NCBI GenBank assembly: GCA_903888485.1
Contig: CAISTS010000022.1
Location: forward strand, 1 to 64,000
DNA length: 64,000 nucleotides
From: an uncultured bacterium
Lineage (GTDB): Bacteria; Pseudomonadota; Alphaproteobacteria; Rhodospirillales; Rhodospirillaceae
Direction: 5' to 3'
Both the position numbers and the translations under genes were made by a program. Positions 1 through 8,920 of this stretch are shown here, in pieces (within the stretch, counting starts at the first letter, position 1; each line of letters begins with the position of its first letter). The notes beneath the pieces are model-generated. The model searched no databases and was not told the DNA's origin. It saw only the letters and a list, made by a program, of their open reading frames with translations.

Positions 1-86
1 AATGACTTAACGTAGGATTTTGGGCCCGGACCGCCCCGGGTCCTACGGCCGGCAAAAACAACCATTAGGCGCGAGGAGTACCGTTC

Positions 87-998
87 TTGGACGGTCCCCA
101 GGACCAGATCGAGACCGAAGGATACGTGGTCATCGCCTTCGATGACCCGCGTTATCTCGATCTTGCGGCCAACCTCGCCCTGTCCATCCGCAGGACTGAG
201 CACCGGCCCATCAGCGTGCTGGTCAACCCGGCGGTCCCGATCAACCCTGCCTACAACGGGCTTTTCGACCGGGTGATCGTCGTCCCCGACGATCCAACGG
301 TGCGCGGCGCCATGAACAAAATGCGCCTCTCCGAGTTCACGCCCTACGCCCGCACCATGTACATCGACGCCGACTGCCTCCTGTTCAGCCCGCGCATCGA
401 ATTCTTTTGGCGCCGCTATCGCGGCCACCCCTTCGCCGTCGAAGGCCACAAGCAGGCAAGCGGGCCGGCTTTTGCGTGCTCGCTGGGCGAAAAGGATGCC
501 GGTGCACTGTGCGACATGTTCGATGTGCCGTTCATCACGGTGTTCAACGCCGGTGTGATCTATTTTGAGCGCAGCGACGCCTCGAAAGCGGTCTTCGCGC
601 GCGTACGCGAACTCTACAATGGACCGCGGAAGGATACGATCAGCTACAGCTACAAACACGCCGGCGAATATGCCGACGAGCCGTTCTTCGGCGTCGCCCT
701 CGCCACGCTCGGCATCGCGCCGTTCGAGCCGCCTTTGACTCAGCGTCTGCAGGTCACCACGCCCAACCTTGCCGAAGCCGAGATGGACATCGACACCGGC
801 ACGCTCAACGTCGTCAAACGCCTGCCGAACGGCAAACCGCAGGCGTGGTCGGGTGTGCTGTGCCACTTCTGCGGTCTTGCGCCCATGGACATCTACTTTC
901 CGTTGGCCGACAAATTGCGGCGCGAGGCGGGTTTGCCGCCGATGGAACGCGCGCAGTTCCAGCCCGTTGTGCTGACACAAACGCAAAGTTCCCATTAG
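87..998 (+). CDS. GT-A type glycosyltransferase (GT8-like)
   Basis: Probable nucleotide-sugar glycosyltransferase of 303 residues. The N-terminus has a Rossmann-like opening (YVVIAFDD, residues 13-20), and a DAD motif lies at residues 94-96 in the context MYIDADCLLF. That is the metal and nucleotide-sugar binding DxD of GT-A enzymes such as GT8. The start is TTG, placed by a GAGGAG ribosome binding site about 7 bases upstream; no better ATG exists. It is the first of three closely spaced genes, with the next ATG two bases after its stop, so it is likely cotranscribed with the next putative transferase and the GT41 gene. Donor and acceptor are unknown. The setting suggests modification of a surface or flagellar protein, which is inference. 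The gene may belong to a longer operon starting before the window. Confidence 0.75.
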   Translation: MDGPQDQIETEGYVVIAFDDPRYLDLAANLALSIRRTEHRPISVLVNPAVPINPAYNGLFDRVIVVPDDPTVRGAMNKMRLSEFTPYARTMYIDADCLLFSPRIEFFWRRYRGHPFAVEGHKQASGPAFACSLGEKDAGALCDMFDVPFITVFNAGVIYFERSDASKAVFARVRELYNGPRKDTISYSYKHAGEYADEPFFGVALATLGIAPFEPPLTQRLQVTTPNLAEAEMDIDTGTLNVVKRLPNGKPQAWSGVLCHFCGLAPMDIYFPLADKLRREAGLPPMERAQFQPVVLTQTQSSH

Positions 999-1000
999 CC

Positions 1001-1918
1001 ATGGCCAAGCTTCCGCTCATCCTGGCCACCAGCATCGTGCCCGACCGTGACACCGCCCTGCACCGCGTCACGATCGATTCCTGGCGTGCTGCGGGCTGCG
1101 AAGTGATCTCGGTCAACGGTAGCGCGGAAGCCGCGCGCGTGCGCGCCGCTTATCCCGATGTGCGCGTGGTCACTGCGCCTACCACGGCCGAACGCTTCGC
1201 CAAGAAGCCGGTGCCGTATATCCACGACCTGCTCAAGGCGTTGCGCACCGCGTGCGGCGATACGCCGCTCGAAGACTGCACGGTCGGCATCATCAACGCC
1301 GACATCTTTTTCCGCCCCGTCGCGGGCCTCGCCGAAACCCTCTGCCGCGAAGCGCGCGGCGCGTTGGTTTTGGGTCCGCGCGTGGATGTCGATGCGTCGG
1401 CCTCCTTCACGGCCTATCGTCCGTCGGGCGACGAGACTTACTCCGTCGGTTACGACTACTTCTTCATGTCGGCGGATCTACTGGACGATTTCGCCGACAG
1501 CCCCTTCTGCATGGGCATGCCGTTTTGGGACTACTGGATGCCGCTGGTGACGCTGCTGCAGGGCCGTCCGCTCAAGACACTCAACGCGCCCATCGCGCTG
1601 CATGTGACCCACGACACGCGCTGGGATGATTCGGTCTACTTCTTCTTCCATTCTCTGGTCGCCACCGTCATCGAGCTTTCGCGCAAATCCACGCGCCAGG
1701 GCGAGGCGGCATCAGCCCGCCAGTTCGATCTATTCTTTGACGTGCTCTCACACATTTACGGCGGCGTCTTCGCGCGCGGCACCGAGCCCGTGGCCGGCAC
1801 GGCCGCGCCCGATCCCGCCGGCATCGCCGCCCTCGCTGACTTCTACGACCGCTTTCAAGAGGTCGCGGTGCATCACATCAAATCACGCGCCACCGACATA
1901 AACCTTCCGCACGCATGA
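1001..1918 (+). CDS. Putative glycosyltransferase-like protein of unknown family
   Basis: A 305-residue protein starting [11 protein letters not shown] do not recognise a named family with certainty. It has alternating alpha/beta character and an IINADIFF segment (residues 97-104) that resembles the DxD region of GT-A transferases. A conserved-looking aromatic stretch (YSVGYDYFF, then FWDYWMP) follows. The ATG at 1001 is preferred because extending upstream would run deep into the previous gene. The stop overlaps the start of the next gene as ATGA (1915-1918), indicating translational coupling to the GT41 protein. Role in glycosylation is inferred from position and the NAD motif. It could also be a non-enzymatic partner. 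Confidence 0.6.
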   Translation: MAKLPLILATSIVPDRDTALHRVTIDSWRAAGCEVISVNGSAEAARVRAAYPDVRVVTAPTTAERFAKKPVPYIHDLLKALRTACGDTPLEDCTVGIINADIFFRPVAGLAETLCREARGALVLGPRVDVDASASFTAYRPSGDETYSVGYDYFFMSADLLDDFADSPFCMGMPFWDYWMPLVTLLQGRPLKTLNAPIALHVTHDTRWDDSVYFFFHSLVATVIELSRKSTRQGEAASARQFDLFFDVLSHIYGGVFARGTEPVAGTAAPDPAGIAALADFYDRFQEVAVHHIKSRATDINLPHA

Positions 1919-3888
1919 ATAAAACGGGCGCATACGAGCAGGGGCTGGCGTGTCACCAGGCCGGCGATCTGGCGGCGGCTGCCGGTCATTACCGCCGCGC
2001 CGTCGCCGAGGAACCTGGCCACGCCGACGCCTGGCACATGCTCGGCATCGCTGCGTTCCAGGCCGGCGCACTCGACGCGGCGGTCGACGCCATCACCCAT
2101 GCCATTGCCGCACGCACGCCCTTCGCCGAGGCGCACGGCAACCTCGGCACCGTGCTGCAGACCATGGGCCGGCTGGACGAAGCCGAGACAGCACTGCGCA
2201 CGGCCATCAGCCAATCGCCGACAACCGGACCGTTTCACTTCAACCTCGGCAACCTCCTGACCCTGCAGCGTCGTCCGCTCGACGCCATCGCCGCCTACCG
2301 CGAGGCCGTGCGCGTGCAACCGGTGTATCCCGAAGCGCACAGCAACCTCGGTACGGCGCTGCGCGATCGGGATGATCTCAAAGGGGCCACCGCCGCCTTC
2401 GAAGCCGCCGCTTCGCAAAATCCTGACTACGCCGAAGCGCGCTACAACCTCGCCAATGCCTATCGTGACGCGGGCCGCCTCACCGATGCCGAGCGCGAAA
2501 TCCGCGCCGCGCTGGCGCTGCGTCCCGAGCACACCAAGACCCTCAACAGCCTCGGTGTCATCCTCAGCGACGCCGGACGTTCGGCGGATGCGGTCGGCAC
2601 CTTCGCCGCCGCGCTGTCGTTCGCACCCCATTACATGGCAGCCGCCAGCAACTGGCTTTCCGCACAGCAGTATGTGCCGGGCGTCAGTAATGCGAGCTTG
2701 TCCCTCGCGCACGCGCGCTGGCATATGCTGCACACGGCCGGGATAAAACCAGCGGTGCACGCGCCGCGCGATCCGAACAAGCGGCTTGTGGTTGGCTTCG
2801 TTTCGCCCGACCTCGGTCAGCATCCCGTCGGCTTGCTGAGCGTGCCGATGTTCGAGGCCCTCGATCCGAACGACATCCGCGCCGTTGTTTTCAGCACGCG
2901 TCCTCAGATCAAGGAAGACGCCATCAGCGCACGCATTCGCGCGGCCACCGAATGGAAGCGCGTCGACGGCCTCAGCGACGATGCTCTCTCCCTGATCATT
3001 TCGCGCGCCGGCGTCGATATCCTTTTCGATCTATCCGGCCACACCGCCGGGCATCGTCTGAAAATCTTCGCCGCCAAGCCCGCGCCCGTGCAGATCAGCT
3101 GGCTGGGCTACGTCGGCACGACGGGTTTGCCGGCCATGGACTACGTACTCGCCGACCCGGTACAAGCGCCGCCCGACAATGACGCGAGCTACAGCGAGAA
3201 GATTCTCCGCCTGCCGCACGGCTACGCCTGTTTCGATCCGCCGGCGGACGCACCCGAGGTGGGCCCGCTGCCCGCCCTGGCCACCGGATTTGTTACTTTC
3301 GGTATTCTCGCCAATCCCGCCAAGCTCAACGATGAGGTCATCGCCAGCGCCGCTGCGATCCTGCGCCGCGTGCCGAACAGCCGCCTGGTTCTCAAGTTCC
3401 GGGGGCTCGATGATGTCGGCGTCCAAGCGCGGCTGCAGACGGGCTTTGCCGCGCACGGTATTTCCGCCAGCCGGCTGCTGATCTCCGGCGGCGCGCCACG
3501 CGCGCAATTCCTTGCGGCTTACAACACCATTGATATTGTGCTCGACACCTTCCCCTATTCGGGCGGCCTGACCACCTGCGAGGCGCTGTGGATGGGCTGT
3601 CCCGTGGTCGCCTTCCAGGGTGCCACCTTCGCTGGGCGTCACGCGGCGGCCTACCTGCACAATGCCGGCTTGGAGGACCTCATCGCGGCCGATCGGGCCG
3701 GATATGAAGACCTCGCCGTGGCGCTGGCCGCCGGCCTGCCCGCTCTGGCGCAGCGGCGCGCGGGTCTGCGCCCCCTGCTCAAAGCCTCTCCCGTCTGCGA
3801 TGGCCGTGCTTTTGCTCAGGATTTCAGCGCCGCCCTGCGCCGGGTCTGGCGGGAAACCTGTACGGCTGACGCGAAACCTCGTTTCTGA
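1915..3888 (+). CDS. TPR protein with GT41 (SPINDLY/OGT-like) glycosyltransferase domain
   Basis: A 657-residue protein related to O-GlcNAc transferase and SPINDLY (CAZy GT41). The first ~260 residues are tandem tetratricopeptide repeats, recognisable by recurring A..NLG and P.Y.EA..NL units. The catalytic part follows: [16 protein letters not shown] carries the active-site-type His, [11 protein letters not shown] the central motif, LVLKFRG a Lys in the UDP-contact position, and [20 protein letters not shown] the donor-binding loop. The enzyme would add a sugar from a UDP donor to Ser/Thr of a protein held by the TPR superhelix. The start overlaps the previous stop. In alphaproteobacteria such proteins occur near flagellin genes; flagellin or a flagellin-like protein as substrate is inference. 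Confidence 0.85.
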   Translation: MNKTGAYEQGLACHQAGDLAAAAGHYRRAVAEEPGHADAWHMLGIAAFQAGALDAAVDAITHAIAARTPFAEAHGNLGTVLQTMGRLDEAETALRTAISQSPTTGPFHFNLGNLLTLQRRPLDAIAAYREAVRVQPVYPEAHSNLGTALRDRDDLKGATAAFEAAASQNPDYAEARYNLANAYRDAGRLTDAEREIRAALALRPEHTKTLNSLGVILSDAGRSADAVGTFAAALSFAPHYMAAASNWLSAQQYVPGVSNASLSLAHARWHMLHTAGIKPAVHAPRDPNKRLVVGFVSPDLGQHPVGLLSVPMFEALDPNDIRAVVFSTRPQIKEDAISARIRAATEWKRVDGLSDDALSLIISRAGVDILFDLSGHTAGHRLKIFAAKPAPVQISWLGYVGTTGLPAMDYVLADPVQAPPDNDASYSEKILRLPHGYACFDPPADAPEVGPLPALATGFVTFGILANPAKLNDEVIASAAAILRRVPNSRLVLKFRGLDDVGVQARLQTGFAAHGISASRLLISGGAPRAQFLAAYNTIDIVLDTFPYSGGLTTCEALWMGCPVVAFQGATFAGRHAAAYLHNAGLEDLIAADRAGYEDLAVALAAGLPALAQRRAGLRPLLKASPVCDGRAFAQDFSAALRRVWRETCTADAKPRF

Positions 3889-3903
3889 TTAAAGTGTTAT
3901 TTA
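3889..3903 (+). promoter_or_regulatory. Candidate CtrA box (TTAA-N7-TTTA)
   Basis: TTAA, seven bases, TTTA. This differs by one base from the CtrA consensus TTAA-N7-TTAA and lies 77 bases before the small gene at 3980, directly after the GT41 stop. CtrA itself is encoded at 43828. AT-rich motifs are rare in this GC-rich sequence, but a chance match cannot be excluded. Confidence 0.35.
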
Positions 3904-3979
3904 CCAGTCCTCCGTTAATCGTGGCGCAATGCACGAGACTGGCTTAGGCCGGCCATAAATTTGTGGGAAGGAATTGAGC

Positions 3980-4273
3980 ATGTCTGATTTCATGATGAGC
4001 CAAGTGCAGGGCCTGCTTGGCAAGGTCGCCGACGATATCGACCGCATGAGCCGGACCAATGCCGGGCAGACCGAAATGCTGCTGGAGGCCATCAACGACT
4101 TGGCCGCCAACATCTTCGCGACCCAGTCGGTGTTGATTGCGGTGTTGCGCGAACACCCGGTCGATGCCAAGACGGTGAAAGACTTCATCACCAAGCAGGT
4201 CACCGCTGCCGGCACCGATGCACCCAAGACCCTGGCCATCGTCGATCTCTTGCTCGCTGACGCCAAGAAGTAA
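3980..4273 (+). CDS. Small helical protein of unknown function
   Basis: A 97-residue acidic protein starting MSDFMMSQVQG. It is predicted almost wholly alpha-helical, has no signal peptide or membrane segment, and contains no motif I recognise. The ATG at 3980 is chosen over an in-frame TTG at 3974 because the GGGAAGGA ribosome binding site ends at 3972, leaving a normal spacing only to the ATG. It has its own upstream gap of 91 bases containing a possible CtrA box, so it may be a separate transcription unit. It lies between the GT41 gene and waaA. Function is not assigned. Confidence 0.65.
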   Translation: MSDFMMSQVQGLLGKVADDIDRMSRTNAGQTEMLLEAINDLAANIFATQSVLIAVLREHPVDAKTVKDFITKQVTAAGTDAPKTLAIVDLLLADAKK

Positions 4274-4309
4274 TCCGCGCCGCGCCGGTTTGCGCGGCTT
4301 GTCTTTCGC

Positions 4310-5587
4310 GTGAGCGCCATGCTGTACGGCGCCTACCGCACCCTCACCGCCCTTGCAGGCCCCGCCCTGCCCCGCTGGCTGGACTACCGCGCCCGCCGCG
4401 GTAAGGAAGACGTCGTGCGTCTTTCCGAACGCAGCGGCGCCACACAGGTGCTGCGCCCGGCCGGACGCCTCGCCTGGTTCCATGCCGCGAGCATGGGAGA
4501 GTCGCTCTCCATTCTTCCGTTGATCGAAGCTGTGCAGACGCGCGGCTGGCAGGTGCTGGTGACCACCGGCACGCTGACCTCGGCGAAGCTGCTGGCCGAA
4601 CGGATGCCCGCGCCCGCGATCCATCAGTTCGTCCCGCTCGATCACCTGCCCTGGGTCCGGCGTTTTCTGGATCACTGGCGGCCCGACCTCGTGCTGTGGA
4701 CGGAGTCCGAACTCTGGCCCAATACGCTGAGTGAAATCGCCGCACGCCAAATTCCTGCTGTGCTGCTCAACGGCCGCCTCTCCGACCGCACCTTTCAAGG
4801 CTGGCGCCGCTGGCCTGGCTTCGCGCGCGACGTGCTGAAAGCCTTTGCACTGGTGATAGCTCAGTCCGATGACGACAAGGCGCGCTTTGCCGCGCTGGGT
4901 GCGCGCGAGGTCATCAGCAGCGGGAACCTGAAACTTGCCGCCGCGCCTCTACCCGCTGATGATGCCGTGCTTGCCGCGTTGCGCGCGGCCATCGGCATGC
5001 GCCCGCATTGGCTGGCCGCCAGCATCCATCCGGGCGAGGACGTCATCGCTGGACAGGTGCACCATGCCGTCAAGCCGCAGCATCCGGGCCTGCTCACTAT
5101 CGTCGTCCCGCGCCATCCCCAAAAAGGAGCGGATATGGCGGCAGCATTCACGGCGCGAGGATTTAAGGTTGCGCGGCGCAGTGTGAACGAACCCATCGTC
5201 CCCGCCACGGACGTATATATGGGCGACACCATGGGCGAGCTCGGCCTGTTCTATCGGCTCTCGCCGCTCGCCTTCATCGGCAAGTCGCTGGCGGTGGGCG
5301 GCGGACAGAACCCCGCCGAAGCCGCGCAATTGGGCTGCGCCCTCATCCTTGGCCCCGACATGAGTAACTTCCGTGAGGTTGCCGCGGACTTCATTAAAAA
5401 GCGCGCCGCGATTGAGGTGCGCAACGCCGAAGCATTGGCCGCCGCCGTCGACTGGCTCCTGAAGGACACGCGCACGCGCGCGGCCATGGACGAGAGCGGT
5501 CAGGCCGCAATGGCGCGCCACGCCGACGCCGTGGCCGAGACCTTAGGGCATCTCGCCCCCTATCTCGACGGCGCACAAATCCGATAG
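4310..5587 (+). CDS. waaA: 3-deoxy-D-manno-octulosonic acid (Kdo) transferase
   Basis: Inner-membrane-associated enzyme transferring Kdo from CMP-Kdo to lipid A precursor, the first step of LPS core assembly. The 425-residue length is normal for WaaA/KdtA. Diagnostic segments are ASMGESLSILPL, the TTGTLTSAKLLAER stretch, VPLDHLPWVRRFLDHW and LVLWTESELWPN in the N-terminal GT30 domain, and SLAVGGGQNPAEAA in the C-terminal half. The annotated start is GTG at 4310; an ATG three codons later is an equally good start, and neither has a clear Shine-Dalgarno. Normally this gene sits with lipid A or LPS genes. Here it stands between protein glycosyltransferase genes, 8 bases before the next GT41-like gene, so an operon is likely. 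Whether it is the only copy in the genome cannot be seen. Confidence 0.93.
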   Translation: MSAMLYGAYRTLTALAGPALPRWLDYRARRGKEDVVRLSERSGATQVLRPAGRLAWFHAASMGESLSILPLIEAVQTRGWQVLVTTGTLTSAKLLAERMPAPAIHQFVPLDHLPWVRRFLDHWRPDLVLWTESELWPNTLSEIAARQIPAVLLNGRLSDRTFQGWRRWPGFARDVLKAFALVIAQSDDDKARFAALGAREVISSGNLKLAAAPLPADDAVLAALRAAIGMRPHWLAASIHPGEDVIAGQVHHAVKPQHPGLLTIVVPRHPQKGADMAAAFTARGFKVARRSVNEPIVPATDVYMGDTMGELGLFYRLSPLAFIGKSLAVGGGQNPAEAAQLGCALILGPDMSNFREVAADFIKKRAAIEVRNAEALAAAVDWLLKDTRTRAAMDESGQAAMARHADAVAETLGHLAPYLDGAQIR

Positions 5588-5595
5588 CATCAGGC

Positions 5596-7356
5596 ATGGA
5601 CTCAGATTCCGAACGCAAACTGCGCGAGCTGCGGCTGAATCTGGCCGAAGTGTGCCTGGAAGGCCGCGTCGAACGCATCGCCGCCTTGTGCCGCAACCCC
5701 GCCGGCGACGCGCTCATGACCATGATCAATTCCGGCGTGCGTCATCTGGCCATGACCAAGGCCGACCAGGCCGTCGCCGAGCGCTGCCACCGCATCCTCA
5801 GCGTCGAGCACGACATCGCGCGCAAGGTCGCGGCCTATCTCGCCCTCAGCCTGTTCTCATTCCCGCACGGCATCGAGCGCGCCTTCGACCTCGTGGATGT
5901 GCCGACGCCGCTGCTCACGACGGTGGTCAAGGTGCTCTTGTCGGTGCCGATGTTCTTCACCCGCGACGGCGCGCGCCGCCGGGCGCTGGCGCATGTCGAA
6001 GCCGCCGTGCAGGAGATCCACAAGGCGGCGACGGTGATCGACGAACCCGAGTTCCGCCACGAGATCCTGAACGGCTTCATGGACGGCTACGCGATTACCG
6101 CCATATACGCCGAGGACGTTCCCTTGCGCTCGCTGGCCCAGCGCCGCGCCGATCTCATCCGCATGTATCTCGAGATCAACAACCTCGCGCGCGACATCCA
6201 GCCCCCGCCGCGCGCGGCCGGCGACACCACCGTGCGCCTCGGCCTGCTCTGCCCCGGCACCGTCAGCGAGACCGCCGCCGTGCGCGGGCATCTCGTCGGC
6301 CTCGACCGCAATATCTTCGAGATCATCGCGTTCGTGCCCGACGAAGCGGCGACTAGCGTCAGCGCCGGCTTCCAGGACATCGCCGACGATTTCATTGCCT
6401 TGCCCGTGGGCGACATCGCGCAGGCGGCCGAGATCATCGCCGGCGAGCATCTCGACATCCTGATGATGGGCGCCAACGCCACCAACACCTGCCGCTTTCC
6501 CTGGACGCTGTTGATCGCCCAGCGCCTCGCGCATCTGCAGGTCGCGATGCACTCGTCCAGCCTCACTACCGGCTTTCCTTCGGTCGACATCTACCTCAAC
6601 GGCACCCTTAACGAACCCGCCGACGCCCAGGACGACTACACCGAAGAACTGGTGCTGACCCCCGGCTCGTCGAACCACTATGTGTTTCCCGGGAACAAAC
6701 TCGAGCCGGCGCGCCTCACACGCGAGCAGATTGGCGTGCCCGATGCGGCGCTGCTGCTGGCCTCCGGCGCCAATTTCTTCAAGATCGGTCCGGACCTCAT
6801 CAATGCCTGGGCGCGCATCCTCGAGAACGTGCCGACGGCGCACCTTTTGATGTATCCGTTCAACCCCAATTGGACGACGCACTATCCGCATAAAGAGGGA
6901 TTCCTGCGTTTCGTGCAGGACCGCTTCGCCGAGCGCGGCGTCGGTATCGACCGGCTGCATGTGCTCGAAGCCCAGCACAACCGCGCGCCCATCCTCGGCG
7001 TACTCGGCCTTGCCGACCTCTACCTCGACAGCTTCCCCTATTCCGGCGCCGTATCGCTGATGGACCCTTTGTCCATGGGCTGTCCGCCGGTGGTCCGCGA
7101 AGGGCATACCGCGCGCTGCCGCCAAAGCGCGGCTCTCTTGCGCGAGATCGGCCTCGACGTGCTGGTGACACGTTCGATGGACGATTACGTGACGGTCTCC
7201 ACACGCCTGCTTCAGGACCATAGCCTACGCCGCGAGATCGGCGAGGCCGTGCGCGAGGTGACAAAATACGCGCACTTCGAGCGCGGCATCGGCCAGCATG
7301 TCGGCGACGCCTTGATCGCGGCGCTCAAGAAAAAACTCAGGACTTCCGTAATTTGA
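5596..7356 (+). CDS. GT41-like glycosyltransferase without TPR repeats
   Basis: A 586-residue protein. The C-terminal half (about 225-580) resembles the SPINDLY/GT41 catalytic region: HLQVAMHSSSLTTGFPSVD, VLTPGSSNHYVFPG, and a DSFPYSGAVSLMDPLSMGCPPVV donor loop near residue 476. The N-terminal ~220 residues are helical but without recognisable TPR units. The Lys-bearing LVLKFRG strand of the 1915 gene product is replaced by HLLMYPFNPNW, as in a divergent subfamily. It starts 8 bases after waaA and ends in a 20-base convergent overlap with the next minus-strand gene. Substrate unknown; it is probably another protein glycosyltransferase of this locus. Confidence 0.72.
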   Translation: MDSDSERKLRELRLNLAEVCLEGRVERIAALCRNPAGDALMTMINSGVRHLAMTKADQAVAERCHRILSVEHDIARKVAAYLALSLFSFPHGIERAFDLVDVPTPLLTTVVKVLLSVPMFFTRDGARRRALAHVEAAVQEIHKAATVIDEPEFRHEILNGFMDGYAITAIYAEDVPLRSLAQRRADLIRMYLEINNLARDIQPPPRAAGDTTVRLGLLCPGTVSETAAVRGHLVGLDRNIFEIIAFVPDEAATSVSAGFQDIADDFIALPVGDIAQAAEIIAGEHLDILMMGANATNTCRFPWTLLIAQRLAHLQVAMHSSSLTTGFPSVDIYLNGTLNEPADAQDDYTEELVLTPGSSNHYVFPGNKLEPARLTREQIGVPDAALLLASGANFFKIGPDLINAWARILENVPTAHLLMYPFNPNWTTHYPHKEGFLRFVQDRFAERGVGIDRLHVLEAQHNRAPILGVLGLADLYLDSFPYSGAVSLMDPLSMGCPPVVREGHTARCRQSAALLREIGLDVLVTRSMDDYVTVSTRLLQDHSLRREIGEAVREVTKYAHFERGIGQHVGDALIAALKKKLRTSVI

Positions 7357-8008
7357 ATGTGTCGGAGCGCTGGTGCGCCAGCAGTGCGTCTTCAAGGCGC
7401 GCGATGTGGTCGTTGCGGATTTCGTTGGCGACGCGCAGCTCGCCGATACGCTTCTCTTCGCCGGCGTAGAGCCTACCGATCGCGAGCAAGGCCGGCAGCC
7501 GCGCCTCATCGCGCACGCCGATGAGAGTGATGCGGTCCCAGTCCGGCGGCTGGATGCTGGCAATGGGCGCAAGGCCCACCATGCTGCGGATGGCGAAGCT
7601 GTTGTCGTCGCGCCACTGCGCGCCCAGCACGCTATAGCCCATGCCTTCCATCGATGCCGCCAGCGACGCCGCGTCCGCCACATCCTGGAAGGCGCAGTTG
7701 AACTTGAGGATCTCAGGCTTCCAGCGGCCGATACGCGCGCCGGCGTCGCCGCCGAGGAACTTCACCTCACAGGACAGGAGCGTGCAGCCCGCCGGATCAT
7801 CCTCGCCACAGGCGCTTGCCGGTACCTCGGCGAGATCGATCTTGGCAGGCGACTTAAAGCCCGGCGCGGCCAGCACGCGCCAGCCGCCGGCGGCGTACTG
7901 CTGCATCTGCAAGGCCGACCCGGCCGACAGAAAGACCGCCGTCGCTGGGGCCTTGCCCTGGGTACGGGTGATGTCTTCGGCAAAGATGATCGGGATGTCG
8001 TCGCTCAT
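7337..8008 (-). CDS. Hypothetical protein, resembles C-terminal part of FkbM-type proteins
   Basis: A 223-residue protein with no confident family. The middle contains RIGRWKPEILKFNC followed by a GYSVLGAQWRDDNSFAIRS stretch, which resembles the region after the catalytic core of FkbM-like methyltransferases. The SAM-binding VDVGA motif is absent. The C-terminus is a charged helix (LRVANEIRNDHIARLEDALL), possibly a coiled coil. No signal peptide or membrane segment is seen. Its 3' end overlaps the GT41-like gene by 20 bases on the opposite strand, and its start is 56 bases from the divergent pentapeptide gene. Function unknown; a methyltransferase-derived accessory protein is only a suggestion. 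Confidence 0.6.
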   Translation of the reverse strand: MSDDIPIIFAEDITRTQGKAPATAVFLSAGSALQMQQYAAGGWRVLAAPGFKSPAKIDLAEVPASACGEDDPAGCTLLSCEVKFLGGDAGARIGRWKPEILKFNCAFQDVADAASLAASMEGMGYSVLGAQWRDDNSFAIRSMVGLAPIASIQPPDWDRITLIGVRDEARLPALLAIGRLYAGEEKRIGELRVANEIRNDHIARLEDALLAHQRSDTFKLRKS

Positions 8009-8064
8009 GGATTTGCTATGGTAGAAGAGCCGAGCCCTTTCGTCATCCCAGAAGGCACCCCGCC

Positions 8065-8802
8065 ATGAGTGAAGACGCCCTCGAGACCAAGCCCGAGTCC
8101 GCCGGAGGGCGCATCGGCGCCGCGGCCCGCAAGACCCAGCGCTTCATCTTTGCGCTCAATTCATACGCGGGCCTGCTCAACGTCATCCTGGGCGTCATCG
8201 GCGCCTTGTTCCTGGTGAACGAGTGGAACGAGCGCCAGGAAGATGCGCGCATGAAGGCCATCGAGGCCCTGGCCGGCACCACGACCCAATCACGCGCGGC
8301 ATTGGCCTACCTTGCACGCATCAGCGCCAACCTCTCGCACCAGGATCTTTCCGGGGTCAACGTCAGCGGCCTGGTGCTCAACGACGCGGGCCTGTCCGAG
8401 GCGCGTTTTGACAATTCCAACCTGATCAACGCCACCCTCAGCGGCGAGCTGGGCGGGCTATCTTTGCGCTGCGCCGATATCGGCAATCTTTCACTGAACA
8501 ACAAGCAGGACGGCATGATCGACGCGCGCGGCGCGCGAATCGGCATGGAAGGGGCGACGTTGCGGGCGTGGAAGTCGCCGGTGCTCTACTCCTCGCCCGA
8601 CACATTGCGGGTGTTGGGCAAGAACATCGGCAAGAATATGAAGGGCGAGATCACAGCGGTTGAATTCTTGGCCAAGCAGAAGGGCGCGCAAGCCGACAGC
8701 AGCTTACCCTACTGCCTCTACGAGCGCCTGCGCGGCCAGAACGTCAGTCACGACAATCTGTGCAAGGGCGGGATTGCTTGGGACGGCATTAGCTGCGAGT
8801 AG
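8065..8802 (+). CDS. Membrane-anchored pentapeptide-repeat protein
   Basis: A 245-residue protein. Residues ~1-30 are charged and cytoplasmic, then one hydrophobic helix (LLNVILGVIGALFLVNEW, about 36-53), then a short pentapeptide-like beta-helix segment (LSGVNVSGLVLNDAGLSEARFDNSNLI, split here by position ~95-125) with the A(D/N)LxX rhythm. Three cysteines in the C-terminal half may form disulfides if this part is periplasmic. A GAAGG site precedes the ATG. The gene is divergent from the 7337 gene. Pentapeptide proteins usually serve as binding scaffolds, and no specific role is visible here. Confidence 0.6.
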   Translation: MSEDALETKPESAGGRIGAAARKTQRFIFALNSYAGLLNVILGVIGALFLVNEWNERQEDARMKAIEALAGTTTQSRAALAYLARISANLSHQDLSGVNVSGLVLNDAGLSEARFDNSNLINATLSGELGGLSLRCADIGNLSLNNKQDGMIDARGARIGMEGATLRAWKSPVLYSSPDTLRVLGKNIGKNMKGEITAVEFLAKQKGAQADSSLPYCLYERLRGQNVSHDNLCKGGIAWDGISCE

Positions 8803-8920
8803 GTCTGTTACAGGCCCGACTGCAGATAACTTGATTGCTTAACACGGCTGTCACGGCAACTTCATCGTAGCGTCGCATCTTCCCGTAGTTCGGTTTTCAC
8901 TGGTTGCGGGTACACCCACT

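Noticed and set aside
5857..7221. A 454-codon open frame antisense to the GT41-like gene
   Set aside because: It has no recognisable domain and the plus-strand gene carries clear GT41 motifs.
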